Below the pieces are notes generated by a model, which did no database searches, was not told the DNA's origin, and saw nothing but the letters and a program-made list of their open reading frames with translations. A stretch of 64,000 nucleotides of DNA from Anaerocolumna sp047777345 (GTDB lineage Bacteria; Bacillota; Clostridia; Lachnospirales; Lachnospiraceae). The stretch is from NCBI GenBank assembly GCA_047777345.1, contig JBKEEJ010000005.1, positions 124,001 to 188,000 on the forward strand. Reading direction: 5' to 3'. A program made the position numbers and the translations under genes. Shown here piece after piece: positions 33,807 to 44,918 of the stretch; positions within the stretch are counted from its first letter, which is position 1, and the number at the start of each line of letters is the position of its first letter.

Positions 33807-34199
33807 TTGGCTACTGCAAAATATTACGGAACAGGAAGAAGAAAAAGCAGTGTTGCAAGAGTTTACTTAGTACCTGGTACTGGTAAAGTTGTTATAAATA
33901 AAAGAGACATGGATGACTATTTTGGTCTTGAAACATTAAAGACAATTGTACGCCAACCTTTGGTTGTTACAGATACAGTTGATAAATTTGATGTTCTTGT
34001 AAATGTACGCGGAGGTGGTTTCACCGGCCAGGCTGGTGCAATCAGACATGGAATTTCCAGAGCGTTATTACATGTTGATCAGGACTACCGTCCGGCATTA
34101 AAGAAAGCAGGATTCTTAACAAGAGATCCAAGAATGAAGGAAAGAAAGAAATACGGTCTCAAAGCCGCACGTCGTGCTCCACAGTTTAGTAAGAGATAA
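33807..34199 (+). CDS. rpsI: Ribosomal protein S9
   Basis: A 130-residue protein: YYGTGRRKSSVARVYLVPGTGKVVINKRD at the start, VNVRGGGFTGQAGAIRHGISRALL in the middle and the conserved C-terminal tail KYGLKAARRAPQFSKR whose last Arg contacts P-site tRNA. The start is TTG 33807 after AAAGGAGG. Its 3' end is the boundary of the accessory island: the terminator and first flanking repeat begin right behind the stop. Confidence 0.97.
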   Translation: MATAKYYGTGRRKSSVARVYLVPGTGKVVINKRDMDDYFGLETLKTIVRQPLVVTDTVDKFDVLVNVRGGGFTGQAGAIRHGISRALLHVDQDYRPALKKAGFLTRDPRMKERKKYGLKAARRAPQFSKR

Positions 34200-34204
34200 T
34201 CGGT

Positions 34205-34675
34205 TGTCGACATACACAAAAGTATGTTTACAATTACAAAGTTTGTTCACGAAAGATACAGAGCGTCAGACTGGGAAACCAGCCTGGCGTTTTTTATTTT
34301 GTGCAAAATAATCCCGACCGCCACAAACATTCCTCAAAATCCAACAACCAATAATCCCCTGCAGCCTCAGAAAAATCAATATATATAAAAATATAAATAA
34401 ATATACCTCCCCTATGCATATCGCACTTACATCTCATATAATTGATCCTAATTTTTCCACGAGCAAACTTTGTCATTCTTCACTGCTCACGAGCAAACTT
34501 GCTTGTCATTTTCTCATTTTTTATCTCTTTTTTTCTATTTTTTAAGGTAAATGCAACCCGCGAGCAAACTTTGTCACTCGAAGTAACTTAACAGCGAGTA
34601 TGTCTTGCAACCACTACGCTTTCATCACGAGCAAACTTTGTCACTACGTGAGCAAACTCGTGTGTAACTGAACAG
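34205..34675. repeat. Left direct repeat flanking the island (copy A)
   Basis: About 470 bases that recur at 62884-63347. Shared landmarks in order are an ACATACACA...TTTACAATTACAAAGTTTG start (34209-34246), a terminator hairpin, an AT-rich middle and a well conserved 219-base end (34457-34675) with five GAGCAAACT units at about 34461, 34491, 34561, 34629 and 34650, closing with GTAACTGAACAG. The unit ACAAAGTTTGTTCACG at 34236-34251 is an inverted form of the same word. Downstream of 34675 the two copies diverge completely. Confidence 0.85.
34262..34298 (+). terminator. Terminator behind rpsI, inside the left flanking repeat
   Basis: GCGTCAG-A-CTGG pairs with CCAG-C-CTGGCGT around GAAA, then six T. 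The corresponding position of the right repeat holds a different stem with the same outer GTCA...TGGCG bases. Confidence 0.88.
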
Positions 34676-34857
34676 AGTAAAAAATAAAAAATGACATAAA
34701 AATAAAGTGTAAATTTCAGAAATACGTATTCTTTAGTATTTAGACAAATATTCAATTGAACTAGGTTATATAATTTAATAGATACTATATATTGAAAACT
34801 CCCATGTATCTACGTTAACATCACATCCAAGAAGTATGAAAGAAAGGAAGATTTATA

Positions 34858-35685
34858 TGGCGAAAAGAGATACTACTTGGACTAGTGGCTAAGTATAAAA
34901 GGTTTTTGTCTGAAAATCGTGGTGCAGTGGTGAATTAGCCTCTTACAAGCCTTGGCTTATCAATACAAGACTTCCCGTCAAAAGGCAGGGTATCACGTGT
35001 GAAAGGCTGGAAGACTAATAGAATACATCATTTCTTTTCAGATATTCAAACGAGATGTTTCTATATGTTCGAATGGGATGATGAAATAGTAGATATTAGA
35101 GAACATTATCCTCTTTTAGATTTAGTAGAGGTAGTGAAAGAGAATAAAGACCTTAAACAAGATTTCTTTACTAATGAAGAGCCTCCATATATTCTTACTA
35201 CTACATTCTTGCTAACTTTGAAGAAATCATAAATATGTTGCAAGAACTGTAAAATCATCAAGTGAGTTAGAGAAAAAGTCTGTATTAGAAAGACTGGAAA
35301 TAGAAAGGCGATACTGGGCAGCAAAAGAAATTGATTTTGGAATAATTACTCAAAAAGAAATCCCTATTAAAATGGTAAAAAATATAGAGTGGATACACTC
35401 AAAGTTTATATACCTATGAAGAAAGAGGTTTAACAGAAAAGTTCACTGGAGAATTATTGCACCATTCTAATTGATAAATTTAGAGACAGTAATTATTCAA
35501 TCAGAAAGATAACTTCAGATTTTGATAAAGAAAATAATGTATCAGATGGAACAGGCTTATTCATATTTAAATACCTTCTAGCATCTAAACATAATTACCA
35601 TTGAAATGAATGAATTATAGATATAACAAAAAGTCGTCCTAAAATTATTATTGATTGGGGTGCTAGGTATGCTTCCAATCAATAG
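34858..35685 (+). pseudogene. tnsA: Tn7-like transposition protein TnsA (endonuclease), degraded
   Basis: ATG 34858 after AAAGGAAG opens MAKRDTTW and meets a TAA 33 bases on. The protein can be followed in alternating frames: KYKRFLSENRG, SIQDFPSKGR, then GWKTNRIHHFFSDIQTRCFYMFEWDDEIVDIREHYPLLD and PPYILTTTFLLTLKK (34999-35232), then LERLEIERRYWAAKEIDFGII, and finally ITKSRPKIII to 35685. These are TnsA landmarks in the right order, giving about 275 residues. At least four frame changes or stops interrupt it. The expected catalytic Asp of the TTDFL motif reads Thr (TTTFL). TnsA would cut the 5' ends of the element; this copy cannot work. Confidence 0.8.
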
Positions 35686-37732
35686 TGTAATCTTATACGA
35701 AACAAGTCAAGGCAAAATATATTACCGAATACTGTATTACTATAAAGATATCATCTATCTAATTGATATTTATGGTAACTCAATGCCTATTACAGTTTCA
35801 GAAACATTTATTCAGAGTGGGTTAAATGATGGCACTATACATGTTTTGGAGAATGAACCATATATGATTATCAAAGATGAAGAGGCTATCCCACCTAAAC
35901 ATAAGGCCATAAGAGATAAGGCTTATAATGCCATTAAAGACATTGTTACTATTGAACCTGACATTTACATTGCTGATAAGAGGGCTAAACTTGTCAGAGA
36001 ATACGTTTATAATGTCATGAAGCAACTGTAATGAGATATTTAAAACGGTTTTGGCAGAGAGGTATGCACAAAAACTCTTTACTTCCTGATTATCATAATT
36101 GTGGCGGGAAACAAGGAAACAAGAAAAAAATAATACTTTTGTCATTACCCCCGAAACGATAAAGATTTTTAATACAGCACTTAATAGATTTTATTACAAT
36201 TCATCACAGAAAGACTTTAACATTAACCTATGAACTTATGATTAAGGAATACTTTAGTGAAAATGGGGTGGTAAATGATGCCATTCCTACATTAAGGCAA
36301 TTCAGATATTGGTTTAATAAGGAGAGAAGCATTCAAAAAGGAAGTATCTACTCGTCAAAGTCCAAAGCAATATGAATTACAACATAGGGGACTTACAGGA
36401 TCTTCTACTGAAGAAGCATTTGGACCAGGAGCAATATTTCAAATAGATGCAACAGTAGGAGATGTTTATTTAGTATCCCAATATAATCGGAATTGGATTA
36501 TAGGAAGGCCAGTTATATATACTGTTATGGATGTGTTTTCACGTTGTGTCGTAGGAATTAATATATCTTTGGAAGGGCCTAGTTGGATTGGAGCGAGTAT
36601 TGCATTAATTAATGCTGCGTCAGACAAAGTATCCTTTTGCAGGAAGTACGGTATAGAGATTGGCAATGATGAGTGGAATTACTGCAGCACCCTGCCTGAA
36701 GCAATTATTGCAGATAGAGGAGAATTGGAAGGGGAAAACATAGAATCTTTAATATCAGCATTTGGAATAAAAATATTAAATACTAGCCCTTACAGAGGTG
36801 ACATGAAGGGTATCATAGAGAGGTATTTTAATACTATAAACCAACATACCAAGCCTTTCATGCCCGGTGCAATTAAAAGTCAATATCGTGAAAGAGGAGA
36901 GCAAGATTACAGACTTTCAGCAGCCCTTGATTTAAGGCAGTTTACTCAAATTATAATAAAATGTGTATTGTATCATAATAATCATCACTATTTATCTAAC
37001 TATACCAGAAGCGAAGATATGATTGCAGATGGTGTAGAACCAATACCCAAGTTAATCTGGGAATGGGGTGTTGCTAATAGAACAGGAAGGTTAAGAACTG
37101 TTGATGAAGATTTATTGAAATTAAATCTACTGCCAAGAGACAAAGCAACTGTGACACAGCACGGGATTAAGTTTAAAGGGATGCTATTTGGTTCTAAAAC
37201 CTCATTAAAAGAACGATGGTTCGAGAAAGCAAGAAACAATGGATCTTGGAAAGTTGACATATCATATGATCCAAGGGATATGAGTTTTATTTATATCAAG
37301 TATGAAGATGGGAGAAAATTTGATAAGTGTTTTTTATTAGAACATCAGTCAAGATATAAAGAAAAATCTATTGAAGAAGTAACTTATCTAATGGAATATG
37401 AAAAAATGCAGGCAAAAGCCTCAAAAAAAGCAGAATTGCAAAATAAAATAGACTTATTAAATGACATAGAAGAAATAATTGAACAAGCGAAAGAAGAGAC
37501 AAAAAATGAAGTTGAAGAAGGCATAAGCAAAAAGAGACGCATTCAGAATATCAGAGATAATCGCAATTTTGAGAAGCAGCAGGAGAGGAAACAAAATATT
37601 ATCGAAATAAGATCAGAAGAACCAAATATAGTAGTTGAAGAAAAAGCCTATGGTAATGCCGAGCAAAATTTGGTCGAATTACTATTAAAGGCACAGAAGG
37701 AGGGAAAAGACCGTGCTGGATTTGATACATAA
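35669..37732 (+). pseudogene. tnsB: Tn7-like transposase TnsB (DDE integrase fold), frameshifted
   Basis: The N-terminal DNA-binding part is open from ATG 35669 to 36031; the stretch 36032-36370 needs several frame changes (RGMHKNSLLPDYHNCGGK, then AIPTLRQFRYWFNKERS); from about 36340 one frame runs to 37732. In that last part the catalytic triad is intact: Asp codon at 36446 (FQIDAT), Asp at 36713 (IADRGE), Glu at 36818 (GIIERYF). The C-terminal 120 residues are charged and coiled-coil-like, the TnsC-interacting tail. Reconstructed length is about 690 residues, normal for TnsB, which joins the 3' ends. Two or more indels disable it. Confidence 0.85.
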
Positions 37733-39096
37733 TGCCCAATACAAAGAGCAGATTATTTCAGAATATAAAGGTAATCCATTTATAGAGGCATTGCCTCAAA
37801 TCACATCTTCTGAAGAGGTAGTATCAAAGTTAGCAAATTTTCCTCCCTATAATAAAGAAGAAAGACAGTTAGATAATCAATACAGAGCCCATTTAGTGGG
37901 ACGTCTATATGATGTCTTTCAGCCACTAGCGATACATTTAGATTTAGAAAGTAGAATCAGTAGAGTTATAAGACAGGGTTATGTAGCAAGAAATGTTTTG
38001 GATAAGTCCTTTGTTTCAAACAATTATCGCAGCACCGCAGGCTCTTTTACTTTACTTGGAGTATCAGGTATGGGGAAAACAACAGTTGTGAACAGAATAT
38101 TATCCATGTATCCACAAGTAATCGTTCACTCTAAATACAAAGATATCCCACTTTCACGATATCAGGTAGTATATTTAAGGCTTGAATGCTCTTACGATGG
38201 AAGCATTAAAGGACTTTGTCTATCATTTTTTAGTAAGGTTGATGAGATATTAGGGACAGACTATTATTCACGATTTGGTAGTGGTAAACTTTCAGTGGAT
38301 AATATGCTCGTTGCCATGAGCAATATTGCTAAAAGTATTTCATTAGGGCTTATTAGTAATTGATGAGATACAAAATCTTAGCAAGTCTAAGTCTGGAGGA
38401 GCCGATAGGATGCTGAATTTTTTTGTTACTCTAGTTAATACTATTGGCTTACCAGTATTATTAATAGGAACTCCTGAGGCTATGGGAGTATTGCAAGGGA
38501 AGTTCCGACAGGCAAGAAGGGGTTCAGGACAAGGAGATTTGGTATTTGAAAGGTTAGATAATGATATTAACTTCAAACTACTTGTAACCGCAATATGGGG
38601 CTATCAATGGACGAAAAGGCCTACTGCTCTGACTGATGAATTAATAGAGACCCTATATGATCAATCCCAAGGAATAATTGATATAACAGTGAAACTTTAT
38701 GCCCTTGCTCAAACAAAGGCAATTTCAAGCGGGATTGAGACAATAACACCTGAATTAATTAAACAAGTGGCTGACGAAAGTTTAAGGCTGGTAAAGCCAA
38801 TGCTAAATGCATTAAGGACAGGTAATGTAATGGAAATAGTAAAATATCCTGACATATATACTGGAAACATTGATTTAAGTTATGAATTGCCTAATTGGAA
38901 TAGGTTTGTAATACCTACCACTTCCAAGGCATCTACAGTAGAAAATAATGAAAAGCCAGTGAAAGTTAGAACCAAGAAGGTGCCTCCAAGTGCAGAAAAT
39001 GATATTAGAGTTATGGTGCAGAATAAGGAGGAAGATCTAACTGCTTATGATATATTGAAAAATCATGGGTTAATTAAAGGATTTGAAGTTATATGA
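37713..39096 (+). pseudogene. tnsC: Tn7-like transposition ATPase TnsC, one frameshift
   Basis: GTG 37713, after GGAGGGAAAAG, overlaps the tnsB end by 20 bases. The first frame runs to 38363 and includes Walker A GVSGMGKTT near residue 115; the second resumes near 38345 with Walker B LVIDEIQNLSKSKSGGADRML and runs to 39096, with the sensor region VLLIGTPEA. A single-base change near 38345-38355 separates Walker A from Walker B. The joined protein of about 460 residues is an AAA+ regulator that activates TnsAB at the site picked by TnsD. As it stands it cannot bind ATP properly. Confidence 0.85.
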
Positions 39097-40085
39097 TGAC
39101 TTTTTTTCCTACACCGTATCCAGATGAAATACTATATAGTGTTTTTGCCAGATATCATGAAAAAAGTCCAAATTTTAATGGAAGTGAAACTGCCAGGGAT
39201 CTGTTTAATGTAAAGCGTATAGTTTGTAGCCTGGAATTCCCAACATTATTAGCAAATTTAGTCCGAAATATGCCCTTAAACAGTCCTTTTGATGTAGATA
39301 GGCTAATACTTGAACATACCTTATTTCCGTATTATACAGTCTTTTTAAGCCTTGAGAACAGGGGAATAATTAGACGGTATATGTTGCATGGGGATGTTGA
39401 AATATACAACAAAATAACAGGAATAATAAACCCACTGGCTGAAAATAAATTTCTAAGATTTTGTCCAAAATGCAATAAAGAAGATATGGAAAGATATGGC
39501 GAATTATATTGGCATAGGGTTCATCAGATAAGAGGCATCTATATTTGTCCTCACCATAAAATACCTATTTATAATAGCAGTGTATCATTTGAGGACAATA
39601 AATATAAATATATAGCAGCAACGGAAAGAAACTGTGTTGTTGAAACTGAGGTTGTGTATGAGCCAAAGACCTATGAAAAATTACTGATTATTGCAGAGGA
39701 CATGAACTGGATTTTGAATAATCCTGAAATTAAAACAAAAATAAAAGAGCAGTATCTAAATCAGTTAAAGATATTAGAGTATGCTACAGTGAATGGAGGT
39801 TTACGCCAGAAAAATCTTATTACTGATTTTGAAACCTTTTGGGGCAGTGGGATTCTTGATGAAGCGGATCTAAAACATATAATTGCCTGCAATACTCTTA
39901 AGGAATACTTAGGAGAGTTACTAAAAGTAAATGATATGGAAGAGGAAAAGGTTAATGCAAAAGAGATAAAAAATCTAATCTCCGTAATAATCGCAATATT
40001 TGAAGTTTCTATAAGGGTAGGATTTTATATTAAAGAATTAATTCACAATCAATTCTGGTTTTTCAATGCATTTGTGATTAAATAG
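39093..40085 (+). CDS. tnsD: Target-site protein TnsD/TniQ family, short form
   Basis: A 330-residue protein whose start overlaps the tnsC stop (ATGA). The N-terminus FFPTPYPDEILYSVFARYH is the TniQ signature. A zinc finger follows: CPKC near residue 122, His-containing WHRVHQIRGIYICPHH near 144-160. After about residue 200 the match weakens and the frame ends at 40085, well short of the 500 or more residues of most TnsD proteins, so the C-terminal attachment-site DNA-binding part may be lost. It may still be a TniQ-like short form. It would direct insertion to a fixed site, presumably behind rpsI. Confidence 0.78.
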   Translation: MMTFFPTPYPDEILYSVFARYHEKSPNFNGSETARDLFNVKRIVCSLEFPTLLANLVRNMPLNSPFDVDRLILEHTLFPYYTVFLSLENRGIIRRYMLHGDVEIYNKITGIINPLAENKFLRFCPKCNKEDMERYGELYWHRVHQIRGIYICPHHKIPIYNSSVSFEDNKYKYIAATERNCVVETEVVYEPKTYEKLLIIAEDMNWILNNPEIKTKIKEQYLNQLKILEYATVNGGLRQKNLITDFETFWGSGILDEADLKHIIACNTLKEYLGELLKVNDMEEEKVNAKEIKNLISVIIAIFEVSIRVGFYIKELIHNQFWFFNAFVIK

Positions 40086-40110
40086 TGATATAATGTTTAT
40101 ATAAAAAGTG
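40086..40110 (+). promoter_or_regulatory. Candidate extended -10 promoter before brxA
   Basis: TGATATAAT at 40086-40094 (extended TGn plus TATAAT) lies 45 bases before brxA. No good -35 box is at the right distance. It may drive the BREX operon. Confidence 0.4.
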
Positions 40111-40139
40111 GCCATGAAAAAGAGGTGATATGGTAAAAT

Positions 40140-40756
40140 ATGTTAGAATATAAGTCAACAATTAAGACAAGATCGTATCTTTATTTAGAATTAAAAAAGG
40201 CTGCAAGCCTTTATTTACAAGGTTTTTCCACAGATGACATAAAACAAAAAGTGTTAGATGAAAATATATTTTCATTAAATTCAGAGAACAGAATCAAGGA
40301 AATTGCTTCAACCGTTTTGGAAAGACTAGAAGCCTTGGATGAAATGTTACTTGATAAATTGGTAAATGGAAACCTTGAAACAAGCAAACAGATAGCCCTA
40401 TATGCTATTTTGAAAACAGACAGGCTTTTTTTTGAGTTTATGCAGGAGGTATATAGAGAGAAATACATTATAAGAGATTATTTAATTACAGATAAAGATT
40501 TTGCTATATTTCTTTCAAAGAAAAGCAGAACAAAGCCAAAAGGTAGCAGAGTGGAAAGATTATACCTTTTATAAATTGAAAGCAGGTTTACAAAAGAATC
40601 TTAACTGAAGCCGGATTTGTAAAGAAGAATAAAAAAGATGTTGAAATAACCAGACCCTTAATGGAGCAAGAATTAGCAGATTATTTAAATGCAAAAGGTG
40701 ATAGGCATATACCTGCAGGCCATGTTAGGAGGGATATAAATGAAAACCATCTATGA
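40140..40756 (+). pseudogene. brxA: BREX protein BrxA (DUF1819), frameshifted
   Basis: ATG 40140 after AGAGGTGATATG opens 144 residues of a helical protein (TRSYLYLELKKAASLYLQGFSTDDIKQKVLDENIFSL) typical of BrxA, which in other type 1 systems is a small DNA-binding component. After residue 140 the frame is lost (stop 40574). The family sequence goes on as EWKDYTFYKLKAGLQKNL in one frame and EAGFVKKNKKDVEITRPLMEQELADYL in another to 40756, so two small indels are needed to rebuild about 205 residues. First BREX gene, overlapping the start of brxB. Confidence 0.78.
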
Positions 40757-41327
40757 ACGGCTTGATGAGATTCTTGCCTATTATTACAGATAAAAGGTTT
40801 AGAGAAAATAAAGGATTGGGCAATGAAATAGGCTACTACATTTTTGATTATAACCCAGAGGATGAAATCATTGTTAGAGAACATATAAGAGTTCTTAAAG
40901 CAGAAAATAAATAATGATGGCATGGATTTTTCTATTAGAGAAATTAGACCTTTATGAAATAATGATTGAAATATTAGAACGGAAAAGGGATATTTGAAAA
41001 AAGTCTTTGAAATGGAGAAGAAAAAAGGTACAGATGCAATCCTTAAGCCTATAAAAAATACTTTAAGGCTCACCCAGAAAAATGATTTAGTTGTAGAGTA
41101 TATCAGAGAAATGAGTACAGGAAAATGATATTGTTTTCTTAACAGGTGTGGGTAAAATATGGCCAATTATCCGATCTCATACTGTTTTAAATGTTCTGCA
41201 CTCTGTGATAGATCGTGTTCCTTTAATCATGTTTTATCCTGGAACTTATTCAGGACAAGATTTAAACCTATTTGATGAAATTTCTGACCAAAACTACTAT
41301 AGGGCTTTTAAATTGGTGGAAAGATAA
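40740..41327 (+). pseudogene. brxB: BREX protein BrxB (DUF1788), frameshifted
   Basis: ATG 40740 after GGAGGG gives MKTIYERLDEIL and then TAA. BrxB can be followed through changed frames: TDKRFRENKGLGNEIGYYIFDYNPEDEIIVREHIRVLKAENK, then GYLKKVFEMEKKKGTDAILKPIKNTLRLTQKNDLVVEYI, then NDIVFLTGVGKIWPIIRSHTVLNVLHS and MFYPGTYSGQDLNLFDEI to 41327. That covers a normal-length BrxB of about 195 residues with at least four frame changes. BrxB is an essential but mechanistically unclear BREX component elsewhere. It starts inside the brxA tail. Confidence 0.8.
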
Positions 41328-41342
41328 GGAGGGTATTTAACT

Positions 41343-44300
41343 ATGAAAATAAAGAAAATGTTTTATAGGGATATTGATAGGGATATTAAGGGAGTTATCA
41401 AGATTGGACAAGATGATGATGCCAATGTTTATCAAGAGTTGGAGGAATATGTAGTTACTAGAGAATTGGCTAGACATTTTAGTACTTTTTTTGAGGCCTA
41501 CAGAGAAGGGATTAATAATTATACTGACAAGATGGGAGTTTGGATATCAGGGTTTTTTGGTTCTGGTAAATCCCATTTCTTAAAGATTTTATCTTATCTT
41601 CTTGAGAATAAAGAGGTAAAGGGTAAACGTGCTATATCCTATTTCGACGATAAAATAGAGGATGCTTCCGTTTTAGCAGATATCAAAGCCTCAGGGGATG
41701 TAAGTGCCGATGTTATTCTATTTAACATAGATTCAAAAGCCGATTCAGATTCTAGAACTAATAAGGAATCAATAGTAAGCGTATTTAATAAAGTGTTCAA
41801 TGAAATGCAAGGTTTCTGTGGATCTTTGCCATGGCTTGCAGATCTTGAAGCACAAATGGTTAAGGAAGGTTCTTATGAAGCCTTTAAGTCAAGGTTTGAG
41901 GAGTTATCGGGAAAATCATGGATTGAAGCAAGAGAAGACTTTTATTTTGAAGAAGATAATATAGTAAAGGCTCTATCAGATACAACTAAAATGAGTATAG
42001 AAGCAGCCCGAAATTGGTACAACAAGGCTGAAGATAACTACTCTTTAAGTGTCGAAAAGTTCGCTAATAAAGTAAAAGAATATATTGAGTCAAAAGGCAG
42101 AGAGCACCATGTCATCTTTTTGGTGGATGAGATGGGTCAATACATAGGGGATGATGTAGGTTTAATGCTTAACCTGCAGACAGTTGTTGAAGATTTAGGA
42201 ACTTATTGTGGGGGTAAAGCGTGGGTTATTGTAACCTCACAGCAAGATATAGATACTGTTACGAAGGTAAGGGGTAATGACTTTTCTAAAATCCAAGGTA
42301 GATTTAATACAAGGCTTAGTTTATCCAGTGCCAACGTGGATGAAGTAATAAAAAGAAGAATTCTTTATAAGAACGAAACCGCTAAAGAGACCTTAAAACT
42401 TTACTATGCAGACAAGGAAGCAATTATAAAAAATCTTATTACCTTTTCCACTGATACACCGGAAATGAAAATCTTCAAAACAGCAGAAGACTTTATAGAT
42501 GTGTACCCTTTTATACCTTATCAATTTAGATTACTGCAGTCTGTTTTTACAGCAATTAGACAGCATGGTGCTAGTGGAAAACATCTTTCAGAAGGAGAGA
42601 GGTCTCTTTTATCTGCATTTCAAGAGGCTGCTATCAAATATATGGATAAAGAAGTGGGAGCATTAGTACCATTTTCCGCATTCTACGAAACTATAGAGAC
42701 TTTCTTGGATCATAATATCAAGACAGTTTTTATTCATGCAGAAGATAACGATAGGCTCAGTAGTATGGATGTAGAAGTACTGAAGGTCCTATTTTTAATA
42801 AAATGGGTAAAAGAAATGCCAAAGAACTTGGAAAACATTGCAACATTAATGGTTTCACATATTGACGAAGACAAAATTGAATTAAAGAAAAAAATAGAAG
42901 CCTCTCTGGACAGGCTTGTAAAAGAGACACTGGTTCAGAAAAATGGAAATGAATATATCTTCTTAACTCATGAAGAACAGGACGTAAATAAAGAAATACA
43001 GAATATTTCAATTGATATCAGTGAAATAATACTGAAGATTGGTGAGGAAATATACACAGGAATTTACAGTGAAAAGAAGTTTCGCTATAACGTTAGATAC
43101 CATTTTGATTTTAACAAAATCATAGACGATAGGTATATGTCAACCCAAAAACACGATATCGGAGTCAAAATAATTACTCCTTATTATGATACCGGAGTTG
43201 AACTTACGGACCATGAATTAAGAATGATGTCATCCAGAGAAAACAATCTAATAATTAAACTACCTCAAGATTCTTCATTTCTTGAAGAAATGGAGAATAT
43301 ATTAAGGATACAGACCTATCTTACAAGAAAAGCAGGGACCATACAAACGGAAGAAATTGAAGAAATAAAGATACGAAAATCAAGAGAAGTTGCTGAGAGA
43401 AAGGACAGGGTTGTATCCTTACTTAAGGAAGCATTGCAGGAAGCAGACTTCTACGTAAATATGCAAAAAATTGATGTAAAATCAAAAAATCCTGTTGAAA
43501 GAATAAACAGTGGTTTAAAAAATACTCATTGATAACATCTATGACAAGTTAAACTATATTACTGATTTCATTGAAAGCACTAAAGAACTACATGATTTAT
43601 TGTTTGATGAGAATACCCAGATAAATATATTTGGGGAAGAAGAAATCCCAAACAAACTAGCCTTAGATGAGATGCTCCACTATATCGAAAGAAACACCCA
43701 ACGGCATATTCCCATAACTATGAAGACTCTATTGGAACTATTTTCTAAGCCCCCTTATGGTTGGTTGCCAGATGATATTAGAGGGATTGTGATTAGATTA
43801 TTTAAAGCACAGGAAATAAAGATACAATTAGGCAGCGAATATCTTAATACTTCGGATAAAAACCTAATCCAATATATGACGAAAAAAGATTATATAGATA
43901 GATTGCTAATAAAGAAAAGAACTAAAACTCCTGAAAAGTATTTGAATAACGCCAGAATGTTAATTAGAGAAGTTTTCAATTATGCATCAGTACCAGGGGA
44001 TGAAGATGGATTAATGATTCGTTTCAAGGAGTTATCTAACTATGAATTATCAAATATAAGAGAACTATTAGTCCGTTATGAAGAGAGAAACTATCCCGGC
44101 AAAGATGTGTTAGAAAGAGGCAAGAGTCTTTTCGAGGACATTTTGCAGATTAGTGATGCTACAGCCTTCTTTGAAAAACTATATGAAGTAAAAGAAGAAT
44201 TAATGGACTATGAGGAAGAAGTTTTTGACGTTAAAAAATTCTTTAAAAACCAAAAAGAGCAGTTTGATAAAGCCCTTAAACAACTTGATATATATGAAAA

Positions 44301-44901
44301 GAATAAAACCTATGTTTTAGATCCAGAGACCATAATTCTAGTCAAAGAAATAGATACAATAGTTAAATCGCCAAAACCATATAATCAGATTTCAAGACTG
44401 CCTAGCCTAATAGATGACTTTGTTAGCAGATTTACTATGTTGTTAGAAGAAGAGTGTAAACCTGTAAGGGCTGTAATAGAAAGTGATTGGAATAAGGTAA
44501 AAGATGAACTGGATTTATATGATTTTAAGGATGAGTTGATCAGGTAAGTTTAACAATAAGTTTAGGGAACTTTTGGACAGATTAGATTCATCTCACAACT
44601 TCTATGAAGCCATCGCCATGAAGGAAGAGTCAGATAGGTTGAAAATGAGATGTTTTGAGGAAATTAAGAAAACTGCCTTGGAAAAGAGAAAAGAAAGGGA
44701 CAGATGAAAAACAACCAGTTAATCACAGGAGAAGGCAATGGAGTTTATACACCTAAAAAAACTGTCAATATAAGCATTGCAAATATATTCCATGGTGCAA
44801 AAACCATTGAAAGTGAAGAAGATATAGAAGAACTTCTTGATTATTTGCGAAAGCAATTAAAAATGGAACTAAAGGAAAATACCATATTGAAATTAATTTA
44901 A
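41343..44901 (+). pseudogene. brxC: BREX ATPase BrxC/PglY (DUF499-type), frameshifted
   Basis: From ATG 41343 (AAGGAGGG upstream) an open frame of 729 residues includes Walker A GFFGSGKSH near residue 66 and Walker B VIFLVDEMGQY near 258. It stops at 43532 in an A6 run; removing one A restores the family sequence (LIDNIYDKLNYITDFI), which is open from 43600 to 44547. Two more shifts near 44545 and 44702 reconnect a coiled C-terminus and the final piece NISIANIFHGAKTIESEEDIEELLDYL to 44901. Total about 1180 residues, normal for BrxC, a large AAA-type ATPase of the BREX complex. Three single-base changes break it. Confidence 0.85.
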
Positions 44902-44918
44902 GTTGAGGAGGAGATATA

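Noticed and set aside
34457..34675. Repeated GAGCAAACT units resembling a CRISPR array.
   Set aside because: The units are 9-18 bases, unevenly spaced (about 20-70 bases), and the spacers are themselves conserved between the two copies. No cas genes are near.
40681..41166. A 161-codon minus-strand frame opposite brxB.
   Set aside because: The plus strand here carries clear BrxB sequence in shifting frames; the antisense frame is Phe/Ile-rich as expected by chance.
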